64,000 bases of DNA from JADGHX01 sp035760965 (lineage in GTDB: Bacteria > Pseudomonadota > Gammaproteobacteria > Steroidobacterales > Steroidobacteraceae). The stretch covers positions 1 to 64,000 of the forward strand of contig DASTRY010000012.1 of the NCBI GenBank assembly GCA_035760965.1. The letters are read 5' to 3'. Of this stretch, positions 17,531 through 26,804 are shown piece by piece. The notes below the pieces were generated by a model. It did not search any database, was not told the DNA's origin, and worked only from the letters and a program-made list of their open reading frames with translations. The translations under genes and the position numbers were made by a program. The stretch's first letter is position 1. Each line of letters starts with the position of its first letter.

Positions 17531-18793
17531 ATGCCGCGACCCCTCCTGCTGGTGCTCGTGTCCGCGCTGCTCGTGAGCCGTGGCCACGCACATGACCTGG
17601 ATCAACTGCCGAACAACTTGCCCATCCTCGACGGGGCGGGAACGGCCGCGACGTTCAGCACGGCCGGCGCCGTCGCGCTCGACGGCGCGTTTCACGTGCC
17701 GCAAGGCTCGAACGGCCGCTCGTGCGGATCGTGCCACCTCGTGCAGGCCGGCTGGAGCATCCGGCCCGTCGACGTCGAGCTCAAATTCCTGCTGACAGGC
17801 GGCACCGACCCGATCTTCAATCTGCTCGACGCGAACAGCCCGAACGCGGACGTCTCGACCGTGCAGGCGCGGCGAGCGTCCTACAGCATGTTGCGCAAAG
17901 GACTGTTCCGTCGCGGTGGCGCCGTCCCGACGGACGCGGAGTACGAGATCATCGCGGTGGATGACCCGCTCGGCTCGGGCGGCAGCACGGCGCGCTTCAC
18001 CGTCTTCCGCCGGCCCCTCGCGACCGCGAACTTTCACATTGCGAAGAACGTCGGCTGGCACGATCAGGACGCCAACGGCTCGGGCGATGTGCATGCCGGC
18101 CTCGCATCGCAGGCCGCGGGCAACGTCACGGGCGGACAACAGGGCCCGCCGGCCGCGGGCGCGACCATCGACGAGATCGTCGGGTACGAGGAAGGTCTGC
18201 GCTTCGCGCAGCAGTCCGTGTTCGAAGTCGGTTCGCTCACCTCGTGCGGCGCGCAGGGCGGTCCGGAGAATCTGTCCGCACAACCGCCCGTGCGCGGTCG
18301 CTTCACGTTGTTCGATGCGTGGATCGGACTGATCCCCGGCTCCTGCGGCAGCAAATCCGCCGACCGCAAGCGGGCGCAGATCGCGCGCGGGCAAGAGCTC
18401 TTCAACGCCACCAATCCAGGCGGGCGCAGCTGCAACGGCTGCCACAACGCCGCGAACAACGGGAGCAACGTCAGCGGCACGTTGTTCGACGTCGGCGCGT
18501 CGCGGCTGGAATTTCGCGGCGCCGGCATGCCGCTCTACACCGTGCGCAATAAGACGACGCTGGAAACGCGGCAGACCACCGATCCGGGCCGCGCGCTGAA
18601 GAGCGGGCTCTGGGCCGACCTCGACCGCTTCAAAACGCCGTCGCTGCGCGGTCTTTCCGCCCGCGCGCCGTATTTCCACAACGGCGGCGCGGCGACGCTG
18701 AACGACGTCGTTCGCCACTACGAAACGGCGCTCGGCTTCGTGTTCACTCCGCAAGAACGCGCGGATCTGGTGGCGTTTCTCGAAGCGCTCTGA
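17531..18793 (+). CDS. Dihaem c-type cytochrome, MauG/cytochrome c peroxidase-like
   Basis: 420 aa from ATG 17531, giving a signal peptide (LLLVLVSALLVSRGHAH). Two haem-binding motifs are visible, CGSCH at 65-69 and CNGCH near 300-304, followed by the family's C-terminal pattern TPSLRGLSARAPYFHNGG and YETALGFVFTPQERADLVAFL. This layout is that of periplasmic dihaem peroxidases and related oxidoreductases that pass electrons from small cytochromes to peroxide or a protein substrate. Spacing of the haems (about 235 residues) is wider than in classical CcpA, so an uncharacterised subfamily is possible. No obvious partner gene adjoins it. Confidence 0.85.
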   Translation: MPRPLLLVLVSALLVSRGHAHDLDQLPNNLPILDGAGTAATFSTAGAVALDGAFHVPQGSNGRSCGSCHLVQAGWSIRPVDVELKFLLTGGTDPIFNLLDANSPNADVSTVQARRASYSMLRKGLFRRGGAVPTDAEYEIIAVDDPLGSGGSTARFTVFRRPLATANFHIAKNVGWHDQDANGSGDVHAGLASQAAGNVTGGQQGPPAAGATIDEIVGYEEGLRFAQQSVFEVGSLTSCGAQGGPENLSAQPPVRGRFTLFDAWIGLIPGSCGSKSADRKRAQIARGQELFNATNPGGRSCNGCHNAANNGSNVSGTLFDVGASRLEFRGAGMPLYTVRNKTTLETRQTTDPGRALKSGLWADLDRFKTPSLRGLSARAPYFHNGGAATLNDVVRHYETALGFVFTPQERADLVAFLEAL

Positions 18794-18874
18794 GCGTGGC
18801 TGTCTTCGCGGACCGACGGTTTGCGAGGGACTCGCGACGCGTGCGAGAGTCCTCGATCGCACCGAGGGCGCGAG

Positions 18875-20071
18875 GTGACCAGTCAGAACAGGATGAATGC
18901 CGGGGCCGAGTACGTCCTGTATCGCATCTTGCGTGCGCTTCAGGACGGCGAAGGCATTCATCCGGAATCGCTGCTCGTCTGTCTCGGCGCTTTGGCGGGC
19001 TATGCGTGCCGGCACGTGTCGCGGCCCGCGCCTCATCGGCCGCTGGCCGAGACGCCCACGTCGATCTGGGCGCTGGTCCGACGCGCCGTGCAGAAGCTCG
19101 GCAAACCCGCGCCGGATTTCCACGACATCGTCACGCACGTGAAGCGGACGGTGGGCACGCGCGCGTTCGGCAAGGTCCAAGTACCGCAGGAGCATCGCCC
19201 TCGGCGTGCGCCGATGGCGTATCTGGAGCAGCTCTGGCCGCAGGTCTTACCGATTGCGCAGCGATTCTGCCGGCGGCCGGCGCAACTGCCGGTGCTGTTC
19301 GGGATCTCCTTGCAACGCGCGATCGAGATCACGCAGAACCTCGTGAACCCGACGCTCGCTGCGCGCATAGCGATGGAATGCGCGGTGGCGATGTCGATGG
19401 TGAGTCTGCCGGGCGAGGTCGCGGTCGCCGAGGCTGAAATTCGCGAGGCTGGGCGTTCGCCTCTCACGCAGCGACGCGAGGCGCGGGCCGATGACGCAGC
19501 GGCCCAGACGCTCTCGCCCATCGCATCGGCACTGCGCGGGATACGCGCGGAGCGACTGGGTGTCGACGGCTCGGCCAGACGCCGCGGTGCCTCGGCCCGA
19601 TCGGTGTCGAGCACGCCGGACGGTTGGGCGCGCATCTCGCGTCGTCCGGCGGCAACGCTCGTCGCCGTGATGTTTCTTGCGGTGGTGACCGTCGCGGGCG
19701 CGAAGTGGCGCGCCGTGCAAGACGATGTGGCGGCGCCCGACAGCCCGGCGCGCAAGCTGCAAATCGCGCATGCCCCGGCTCCTCCGATGCTGTTCGGCGC
19801 CTCGCCCCAGCAAGAACCGCCGGACCCGGGTGCCGCAAGCGACGACGCAGCACCAACCGATCTGCCGGCGCCCGAGTCCGCGCCGGAGCAACAAGACGCG
19901 GACTTGCCGCCTCCCAACTCTACTGAAGCGGCCGAGATGCGACTGAACGAAGAGGCTCAGCGCCAGCTCGACGCCAACGCGACCGGCGACTCCGAGATGT
20001 TGCCCGTCGTGGACGCGACCCCGAGCGCCCCACCCCCGCGGAGCGCCATCCCCGCAGAAAGCCTGTTCTGA
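18875..20071 (+). CDS. Hypothetical membrane-anchored protein, 398 aa
   Basis: GTG 18875 is preferred because GAGGG lies seven bases upstream; ATG 18893 is an alternative. The first about 215 residues are helical and soluble (AEYVLYRILRAL, then SLLVCLGALAGYACRH), with no recognised motif. A single membrane helix lies at about 258-278 (TLVAVMFLAVVTVAGAKW), and the last about 115 residues are rich in Pro, Ala, Asp and Glu and probably disordered in the periplasm. I do not recognise the family. It follows the cytochrome on the same strand (81 bp), but the link is not compelling. Confidence 0.7.
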   Translation: MTSQNRMNAGAEYVLYRILRALQDGEGIHPESLLVCLGALAGYACRHVSRPAPHRPLAETPTSIWALVRRAVQKLGKPAPDFHDIVTHVKRTVGTRAFGKVQVPQEHRPRRAPMAYLEQLWPQVLPIAQRFCRRPAQLPVLFGISLQRAIEITQNLVNPTLAARIAMECAVAMSMVSLPGEVAVAEAEIREAGRSPLTQRREARADDAAAQTLSPIASALRGIRAERLGVDGSARRRGASARSVSSTPDGWARISRRPAATLVAVMFLAVVTVAGAKWRAVQDDVAAPDSPARKLQIAHAPAPPMLFGASPQQEPPDPGAASDDAAPTDLPAPESAPEQQDADLPPPNSTEAAEMRLNEEAQRQLDANATGDSEMLPVVDATPSAPPPRSAIPAESLF

Positions 20072-20150
20072 AGAGCGCGCCGCGAGCCGCCCACAGCCGA
20101 GCTGCGCCCGACGGCTCGCCGCTCGACGGAATGCGCTAGCATCGGCCGCG

Positions 20151-21191
20151 ATGCGCGCCGCCCTCTACGAACAGTTTCGTCAGCCGCTGAGCGTTCAGGA
20201 CGTGCCGGATCCCCCGCCGCCCGACGACGGCGTCGTGATCGCGGTCCAGGCAACCGGCCTCTGCCGCAGCGACTGGCACGGCTGGATGGGTCACGACCCG
20301 GACATTCGCGTGCCGCACGTGCCGGGCCACGAGCTCGCGGGCATCGTCGCCGCCAAAGGCAAGCTCGTCGTGCGATGGAACGTCGGCGATCGCGTCACCG
20401 TGCCGTTCGTCTGCGCCTGCGGCACCTGTCGGCCGTGCCGCTCGGGCAATCAGCACGTCTGCGATCACCAGTTTCAGCCGGGCTTCACGCACTGGGGGTC
20501 GTTCGCCGAGTACGTCGCGATCCATCGCGCCGATCTCAATCTCGTGCGCCTGCCCGATGAGCTGAGCTTCGAGACCGCAGCGACACTCGGCTGTCGCTTC
20601 GCCACTTCGTTTCGCGCCGTCGTGGATCAAGCGCGCGTGACGGAGGGGCAATGGGTCGCGGTACACGGCTGCGGCGGCGTCGGGCTCTCCGCGATCATGA
20701 TCGCGCGAGCGCTGGGCGCACAGGTCATCGCCATCGACATCGCGGCGGACAAACTGGAGCTCGCCCGAGCCGTCGGCGCTCACGTCACGCTCGATGCGCG
20801 CGCCCATGCGGACATCCCGGCGGCCGTGCGCGACCTCACGGGCGGCGGCGCCGACGTGTCGATCGATGCGCTCGGCAGCCCGCAGACGTGCTGCAACTCG
20901 GTGGCGTCCCTCGCAAAGCGCGGCAAGCACATCCAGGTCGGGCTCTTGCTCGCCGAGCAGAGCCGTCCCGCGCTGCCGATGGATCAGGTGCTGGCGAAAG
21001 AGCTGGAGATCATCGGCAGCCACGGCATGCAGGCGCACCGCTATCCCGCGATGCTGGAAATGATCCGCGCGGGTCGGTTGCAGCCGGGCAAGCTGCTCGG
21101 TCGCACGATCGCGCTCGAGGACGCCGTGACCGCGTTGCCCAACATGGATCGGGACGCATCGCTCGGTGTGAAGGTCATCACTTCTTTCTAG
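20151..21191 (+). CDS. Zinc-dependent alcohol dehydrogenase (MDR family)
   Basis: 346 aa. Catalytic-zinc residues are in GLCRSDWHGW (Cys) and PGHELAG (His, Glu); the structural-zinc loop is CACGTCRPCRSGNQHVC with four cysteines; the Rossmann motif is HGCGGVGLSAI, followed by the acidic residue in VIAIDIAADK that favours NAD+. It oxidises an alcohol or reduces an aldehyde in the cytoplasm; substrate not determined. The gene overlaps by 14 bp the 3' end of the convergent unknown gene. No obvious operon partner. Confidence 0.93.
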   Translation: MRAALYEQFRQPLSVQDVPDPPPPDDGVVIAVQATGLCRSDWHGWMGHDPDIRVPHVPGHELAGIVAAKGKLVVRWNVGDRVTVPFVCACGTCRPCRSGNQHVCDHQFQPGFTHWGSFAEYVAIHRADLNLVRLPDELSFETAATLGCRFATSFRAVVDQARVTEGQWVAVHGCGGVGLSAIMIARALGAQVIAIDIAADKLELARAVGAHVTLDARAHADIPAAVRDLTGGGADVSIDALGSPQTCCNSVASLAKRGKHIQVGLLLAEQSRPALPMDQVLAKELEIIGSHGMQAHRYPAMLEMIRAGRLQPGKLLGRTIALEDAVTALPNMDRDASLGVKVITSF

Positions 21192-22098
21192 ACGGCATTT
21201 TCTCGAGCAGCCGCTCGGTCAACGTGCGTTGCTCCCGCGAAAACAAGCCGACGCACGCGCGCAGATATGGGCTCAACTGCCGCTTCGCGTAGTTGAGATA
21301 CCCCACCTCGCCCAGGTCCTTGAGCGTCTGGCTGTAGTGATCGAGGAGTGCAGCCGCGACGACCTTGCCGGTGTACACCGCGCCGACGCGAGCGGACGCC
21401 GTGAGCCGGCGCGCCTTGCCGGGCAGCGCACGCACTGCCGACACCGCCATGATCGACGACGTCTCGAACACGGACCGTCCCTGCCGCGCCGACTCCTGCT
21501 TCAGCGCCTCCCACTGGTCGCCGATGACCTTGGGCGATGGCAACTGCGTCGGCTTCAGCCCCCGCGCCTCTGCGCGCAGCGCCGCCCATTCCTGCCGGAG
21601 GCTCGCGACGTCGAGCGGCGGCGTGTTGAACGTCTCGGCGAGACGCGCGGACGTGCGCTCCAACCCGTCGAGCAGCTGATCGACGTTCTCGAACTTCGCG
21701 CCGGGCTCGAGGAGGCCCTGCTTCTCGAGCACGGCAGCGATCTCCGGGATCATGCGGCGGCCGAGACCGCTCAGGTCGGCGAGCGCGGCGAGCACCCAGA
21801 CGGGCGAGACGCGAAACGCGACGATCCCGAGCACCTCGACGGCGTTGCCGACGCTGCGCCGGACGAGAAAGTTGTCGAGCTGCGAGGGCTCTGCGGCGGG
21901 ATAGATGTTCTTCGCGCCGCCGACCTCCTCGATCACGAACCGCAGCGTCGTGTCGACGAGATTCTTGTAGAGCCGGGTGTGCCGGACGCCTCGGGGAAGC
22001 ACCACTTCCCCGACCTCGCGCAGCAGCCCGGCGCTCAAGCCGAGCGCCGAGCGGATGACGCGCTCGGGAAGCGACATCAAGTAAGCTCGCGAGGGCAT
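21178..22098 (-). CDS. Conserved-looking hypothetical protein, 306 aa
   Basis: ATG 22098 is chosen because GGAAAGG stands about 13 bases upstream; ATG 22077 is an alternative. The protein is mostly alpha-helical with moderately hydrophobic segments (about 95-125 and 210-250) but no clear signal peptide. It contains a Leu/Arg-rich start (LPERVIRSALGLSAGLLREV) and a basic C-terminus. No catalytic motif is visible and I do not recognise the family. It lies 88 bp downstream of the halogenase on the same strand and overlaps the alcohol dehydrogenase convergently. Confidence 0.75.
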   Translation of the reverse strand: MPSRAYLMSLPERVIRSALGLSAGLLREVGEVVLPRGVRHTRLYKNLVDTTLRFVIEEVGGAKNIYPAAEPSQLDNFLVRRSVGNAVEVLGIVAFRVSPVWVLAALADLSGLGRRMIPEIAAVLEKQGLLEPGAKFENVDQLLDGLERTSARLAETFNTPPLDVASLRQEWAALRAEARGLKPTQLPSPKVIGDQWEALKQESARQGRSVFETSSIMAVSAVRALPGKARRLTASARVGAVYTGKVVAAALLDHYSQTLKDLGEVGYLNYAKRQLSPYLRACVGLFSREQRTLTERLLEKMPSRKK

Positions 22099-22186
22099 GC
22101 GCCGAGTGTAGCCTTTCCAAGCTTTCGAGGAGTTCCGTCGTCTAATCCGCGGCGGTCGAGAAAGGCAGCGTGCGCACGCGCGCCGG

Positions 22187-23695
22187 CTAGCCGCAGCGGT
22201 AGCGCGAGAGGACATCCGCGTGCGCCGGCATCGCCTCCGCGAAGCGCCGAATCTCAGCGCGCCGCTGTCGCATCTCGCCCGCCAGCGTCTCGATCGGGAT
22301 GCGATCGATGATCGGATCGTACCGGTCCGGATACGCGTGCTGCCCGAGGAAGATCGAGACCCAGCTCGGCTCCTGATACGACTCGTCGCTGTAGAGCGGC
22401 ACGCGTCCGCAGCTCCTGAACACATCGATCTTGTATTGGAGCGGCTCGGGTAGGCGCATGGTGCGGCAATAGCGCCACAGCGCAGTGTCGTCTCGCTCCG
22501 TCACGCAGTAATGCAGAATCAGAAAGTCGCGAATGCGCGCGTACTCGTTCGCGGTGACCCGGTTGTACTCGTTGGCGATGCGCGGGTCGAACGCCATATC
22601 GGGGAACAGCTGGACGAAGCGCTCCATCGCGCTCTGGATGAGCTGGATGCCGGTCGCTTCGAGCGGCTCCATGACGCCGGCCGCGAGCCCGACGGCAAGA
22701 CAGTTGCGGCTCCAGAACCGCTTGCGATGGCCGTTCGTGAAGCGCAACACGCGCGGCTCCGCGAGCGCGCGCCCTTCGAGATGGGCGCAGAGCGCGCCCT
22801 CGGCCTCGTCGTCACCGACGAGCTCACTGCAGTACACATATCCGTTGTCGATGCGATCCTGAAGCGGAATGCGCCATTGCCAGCCGTCGGCGCGCACGGT
22901 GGCGATGGTGTACGGCGTGAGCTCGCCGGTGCGCTCGCAAGGTGCCGCGATAGCTCGATTGCACGGCAGCCAGTGCGACCAGTCCTCGTAGCCAGCTTGC
23001 AGCGCCTCCTCGATGAGCAGCCCGCGAGAGCCTGACGCGTCGATGAAGAAATCCGCGTCGACGCGCTCGCCGTCTTCCAGCGTGAGCGTCTCGACGAATC
23101 CGTCCATGCCTCGCAGATACACATCGACGACCTTGCCCTCGCGCCGCACGACACCGCGCGCTTCCGCATAGGCTCGCAGATGGCGCGCGTAGAGCGCCCC
23201 GTCGACGTGATACGCGTACTCGTGCGAGGCGATCGGCGAATGCGCGTTGGGGTCCGGCGGCGTGAAGCGCCCGAGCCTGCCGGCGACGTACGGCAGCGAA
23301 TACTCGCCGAGCGGCGTGGCATCGCCGAGCGCCCGCAGCCTCAGCCAGTGATGGTGAGGCGAGACGCCTTCGATCGGCGCTCCGAAGTCTCCGAAACAGT
23401 GCGCGTACACATTGTCGAGGCGCCCCCAGTCGCGAAACTCGATGCCGAGCTTGAACGTGCCGTGCGTCGTGCGCAGAAAGTCGCGTTCCTCGATGCCGAG
23501 CAGGCTATGGAGCGCGTGAATGGACGGGACGGCCGCGGCGCCGACCCCGAGGCCCACGCCCGCGGCCTCTTCCCATTCGATGAGCTCGATGCGCGTCTGC
23601 TCGCGCGGCAGAAGCCGCGCGAGCGCCGCGGCCGCAATCCACCCGGCGATACCGCCGCCGACGATGACGATCTTGCGGATGCGACCGGCGGCCAT
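22187..23695 (-). CDS. Flavin-dependent tryptophan halogenase family protein
   Basis: 502 aa. It has the FAD-binding GGGIAGW at the N-terminus, the conserved lysine of the active site in TFKLGIEFRDW, the halogenase fingerprint DGWQWRIP, and the catalytic-glutamate region VMEPLEATGIQLI. The family uses FADH2, O2 and chloride or bromide to halogenate indoles or other electron-rich aromatics. The usual serine after the catalytic glutamate is alanine here. It is downstream of and co-directional with a secreted GH3 glycosidase; many such halogenase-like genes sit in sugar/TonB-receptor loci without any indole pathway, so the natural substrate is open. A reduced-flavin supplier is not adjacent. Confidence 0.9.
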   Translation of the reverse strand: MAAGRIRKIVIVGGGIAGWIAAAALARLLPREQTRIELIEWEEAAGVGLGVGAAAVPSIHALHSLLGIEERDFLRTTHGTFKLGIEFRDWGRLDNVYAHCFGDFGAPIEGVSPHHHWLRLRALGDATPLGEYSLPYVAGRLGRFTPPDPNAHSPIASHEYAYHVDGALYARHLRAYAEARGVVRREGKVVDVYLRGMDGFVETLTLEDGERVDADFFIDASGSRGLLIEEALQAGYEDWSHWLPCNRAIAAPCERTGELTPYTIATVRADGWQWRIPLQDRIDNGYVYCSELVGDDEAEGALCAHLEGRALAEPRVLRFTNGHRKRFWSRNCLAVGLAAGVMEPLEATGIQLIQSAMERFVQLFPDMAFDPRIANEYNRVTANEYARIRDFLILHYCVTERDDTALWRYCRTMRLPEPLQYKIDVFRSCGRVPLYSDESYQEPSWVSIFLGQHAYPDRYDPIIDRIPIETLAGEMRQRRAEIRRFAEAMPAHADVLSRYRCG

Positions 23696-23784
23696 CGAGC
23701 CTCAGAACACGGCGAGCCTCACCATCACGACAGGCCGACTCGCCTGGGTGCAGGCATCGAGCGCGAGCGGCAGCAGTCGCGGCC

Positions 23785-25968
23785 TCATGGCCGCGCCGCC
23801 TGCAGTCGCATCGTGCCACTCAAGCTCTTGTCGATCGCCGAATGGCCCACGCTGATCGCGTACGTGCCGCGCTTCAACTCCCAGCCATCCTTGCGCGCGT
23901 CGAACACCGACAAGTAGCGCGGTTCGAGAGCGAGCGTGACGCGCTTCGATTCTCCCGGTGCGAGCTGCACACGCTGCCAGGCCACGAGCCGATCGAAGGC
24001 CTCACCCGAGCTCCGCGGCAAACGCGCGTAGACCTGCGGAACGTCCGCGCCGGCTCGCTGCCCGGTGTTCGTCACGGTGAACGCGACTTCGCGTCGCGAA
24101 GCATCCAGCGCAAGGTCCGAGTAGGCGAATGTCGTGTACGACAGGCCATGCCCAAACGCGAACAACGGCTGCTTCTTCTTCGCCGTGAACCAGCGATAGC
24201 CCACCGCCGTACCCTCCACGAGATGCAGGTCGAACTGACGCAGCGCCTTGCGATCCGCCGTTTCGCTCGTCCCCTGGATCGCGGGGCTCGGCAGGTCCGC
24301 TTCGCTACGCGCGAACGTGATCGGCAAGTGGCCCGACGGATTCACCGTGCCGAAGATGATACTCGCGAGCGCTTCGGCGCCGCCGATGCCCGGATACCAC
24401 GCCGCGAGCACGCTCTGCACGTCGTCGATCCACGGCATCGACACGGGCCCGCCTGTCTCCAGCACGACGATGGTTCGCGGGTTCGCGTGCGCGACCGCCT
24501 TCACGAGCTCATCCTGCCCTTCGGGCAGCGAGAGCGTCGGGGCATCGTAGTCCTCCGTCATGTACTGATTCACGAACACGATGGCGACGTCCGCTGCCGC
24601 CGCGACTTGCGCGGCAGCAGCGTGATCCGCCCCGTCGTGATACTCGACGTGCGCGTTCGGTGCTTTGGCGCGAATGGCTTTGAGCGGCGACGACGGAAAC
24701 CAAACCGGCACCTGCCACTTCGCCGTCCCGGGCTTGGGATCGATCGCGTTGCCACCTGGCGCGTCCACTTGCGCCGAGCCGCCGCCGGAGAGCACGCCGA
24801 CGTCCGCATGCGACCCGATCAACGCGATCGAGCGAATGTCCGTGCTCAAGGGCAATCGATTCGCGTCGTTCTTCAGCAGCACGATGCTCTCGTCGGCCAC
24901 GTGCTGCGCCTCCTCACGGCCCCGGAACGGATCGACGACACGACGCACGGGCGGCTCATCGATCACGCCGACGGCGAACATGCTCCGCAGAATGCGATGG
25001 ACCATGTCGTCGAGCCGCGCCGCCGGCACTTCTCCTTTCTCCACGGCGGCTTTCAACGGCGCGCCGAAGTACTTGTCTTCGGCCTGCTCCATGTCGAGCC
25101 CGTTCAGAGCAGCCTGCACCGTGCTGTGCGTCGCGCCCCAGTCGGACAGCACGAAGCCGGGAAACTTGAAGTCCTTCTTCAACACCTTGTTGAGCAGGTA
25201 GTCGTTCTCGCACGCGTGATCGCCGTTCAGCAAGTTGTACGAGCACATGATCGCGGCGGGCTGCGCGATGCCGATGGCGATCTCGAACGCGAGCAGGTCC
25301 GTTTCGCGCAGCGTGCGCGGGTCTGCGATCACATTCGCGACCGTGCGCCCGGTCTCCTGATCGTTCACGGCGTAGTGTTTCAAGTTCGACATGACGTGCT
25401 GCGACTGGATGCCGCGCACGAGGTGACCGACGAACGTCCCGGCAAGGATCGGGTCCTCGCCGGCGTACTCGAAGTTGCGCCCGTTGCGCGGCTCGCGCGC
25501 CAGGTTCACGCCGCCCCCGAGCGACATGTTGTGCCCCTGATCGCGCAGCTCGCGGCCGATCACGGAGCCATAGAGGAACGCGAGCTCGGTGTCCCAGCTC
25601 GAGGCGGCACCGAGCACGGACGGCAGCAGCGTCGAGTAGCGGCTCTGCAGGGCGCCGAGGCGCACGCCCACCGCCGAGTCCGAGAGGTTGATATCGGGAA
25701 TGCCGAGCCGATCGATGCCCGGCACGAATCCGGCGCCGAGGTTGGACCGCGGCGGCACGGGGTCGCCGGGTCGCAGCACGCCCCAGCCGGCGCCGTGCAC
25801 GAGCTGAATCTTCTCGTCGAGCGTCATCTGCGCGAGGACGAGATCGGCGCGCTCGTCGGGCGAGAGCGCTCGATTCATCCACGGACGCCCGTCCGAGGCG
25901 TGCGCAGCGCAAGTCGCAGCGAGCAGCAGGAGCGCGATGCCGCGCGCGGTTTTCGCAATGGCGTTCAT
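23785..25968 (-). CDS. Glycoside hydrolase family 3, secreted beta-glucosidase-like
   Basis: 727 aa from ATG 25968, chosen for its signal peptide (KTARGIALLLLAATCAAHAS). The domains in order are the (beta/alpha)8 barrel with the nucleophile in VLSDWGATHST (SDW), the alpha/beta sandwich with the KNDANRLPL stretch and an EDYD loop, and a C-terminal fibronectin III-like domain (about 625-720). It probably hydrolyses beta-linked glucosides or xylosides in the periplasm or outside the cell. Upstream (26103-26116) lies a LacI-type half-palindrome that may control it. It is followed by the halogenase on the same strand with an 89-bp gap. Confidence 0.93.
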   Translation of the reverse strand: MNAIAKTARGIALLLLAATCAAHASDGRPWMNRALSPDERADLVLAQMTLDEKIQLVHGAGWGVLRPGDPVPPRSNLGAGFVPGIDRLGIPDINLSDSAVGVRLGALQSRYSTLLPSVLGAASSWDTELAFLYGSVIGRELRDQGHNMSLGGGVNLAREPRNGRNFEYAGEDPILAGTFVGHLVRGIQSQHVMSNLKHYAVNDQETGRTVANVIADPRTLRETDLLAFEIAIGIAQPAAIMCSYNLLNGDHACENDYLLNKVLKKDFKFPGFVLSDWGATHSTVQAALNGLDMEQAEDKYFGAPLKAAVEKGEVPAARLDDMVHRILRSMFAVGVIDEPPVRRVVDPFRGREEAQHVADESIVLLKNDANRLPLSTDIRSIALIGSHADVGVLSGGGSAQVDAPGGNAIDPKPGTAKWQVPVWFPSSPLKAIRAKAPNAHVEYHDGADHAAAAQVAAAADVAIVFVNQYMTEDYDAPTLSLPEGQDELVKAVAHANPRTIVVLETGGPVSMPWIDDVQSVLAAWYPGIGGAEALASIIFGTVNPSGHLPITFARSEADLPSPAIQGTSETADRKALRQFDLHLVEGTAVGYRWFTAKKKQPLFAFGHGLSYTTFAYSDLALDASRREVAFTVTNTGQRAGADVPQVYARLPRSSGEAFDRLVAWQRVQLAPGESKRVTLALEPRYLSVFDARKDGWELKRGTYAISVGHSAIDKSLSGTMRLQAARP

Positions 25969-26102
25969 TGGATCACTTTCACCGGGTGGTTCACCGAAGC
26001 CGGGTCGTTTCGTTTTGCGCCCGCGCTCGACTCCTTGCACGAGCGCAGCCCCCCAAATGCGTGCGGGAACGCCATCACTGGGCCGCATTCCCGGACAACT
26101 TA

Positions 26103-26116
26103 GGTTAGCGCTACCA
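26103..26116. promoter_or_regulatory. LacI-family operator candidate upstream of the GH3 gene
   Basis: GGTTAGCGCTACCA has the AGCGCT core and a perfect right arm (ACCA) of the TGGT-AGCGCT-ACCA type of site used by LacI-family sugar regulators; the left arm fits at two of four positions. It is about 135 bp upstream of the GH3 start in a 318-bp divergent gap (25969-26286) that holds nothing else recognised. No LacI-type gene is in the window. Confidence 0.35.
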
Positions 26117-26286
26117 GAGCGCTTCTTGTAGACAAAAGCGGCAGCAGGCGGCCGCAAGATTTCAGCGGCGACCCGGAACTTGCGACTATGGTCTGTCGTT
26201 TGCAGCTCCACCCTCCGGTCCGGCCGGCCTTGCCCGATAGAAAATCCCCACTCGCCGGAGGACGCTGCGCCGAACCAGGGGTGTCT

Positions 26287-26803
26287 ATGTCGCTGCCGCC
26301 GAACGTGAGCCGCACCGCTTTCGATGCCGCGTTGAAAGCCTGGCGCGAAGCCGTCGGATCCGACTGGGTCTTCACCGAAGAGGCGGATGTCGCGCTCTAC
26401 CGCGACGCCTACTCGCGAGGCCCTGCTCGAGTTCCGCAAGTTCTATGAAGAGAACGTGAGGAAGGCGAGCGGCGGCGACGACCTCGGTATCATCGGGCCC
26501 GTGTACATGACGTGCTGGGACCGCACGCTCGTCTGCCTCATCATGTTTCCCATCGGTCGCGACAAGGAACGCAACGCCAAGATGCGCCGCGCCTTCGAGA
26601 CGCTGGTGCGAGCCGCCGCCGCGCGCGGCTGGGGGGAATATCGCGCGCCGGCCGTGTTCCAGGACCTGATCGCCGAAACCTACTCGTACAACAATCACTC
26701 CCTGCGCCGGCTGCGCGAGACGATCAAGGACGCGGTGGACCCGAACGGCATTCTCTCGGCGGGTCGCTATGGTGTATGGCCGAAACATCTGCGAAAGGCA
26801 TGA
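26287..26803 (+). pseudogene. Broken p-cresol methylhydroxylase/vanillyl-alcohol-oxidase-type flavoprotein
   Basis: ATG 26287 begins a typical N-terminus (about 43 residues to ALYRDAYS); near 26412-26416 the reading jumps one frame and continues as about 129 residues of C-terminus (REALLEFRKFYEEN, then NHSLRRLRETIKDAVDPNGI) to a TGA at 26801-26803. Intact flavoproteins of this family have a little over 500 residues, so roughly 1 kb is missing, including most of the FAD-binding domain and the flavin-linking residue. It cannot make an active enzyme. Intact relatives oxidise 4-alkylphenols at the benzylic carbon and pass electrons to a small cytochrome, which is exactly what the next gene encodes. 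An assembly error is the alternative explanation. Confidence 0.8.
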
Positions 26804-26804
26804 C

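Noticed and set aside
23842..26103. Antisense open frame over the GH3 gene
   Set aside because: His/Arg-rich product without motifs, while the GH3 signal peptide and SDW motif are on the other strand.
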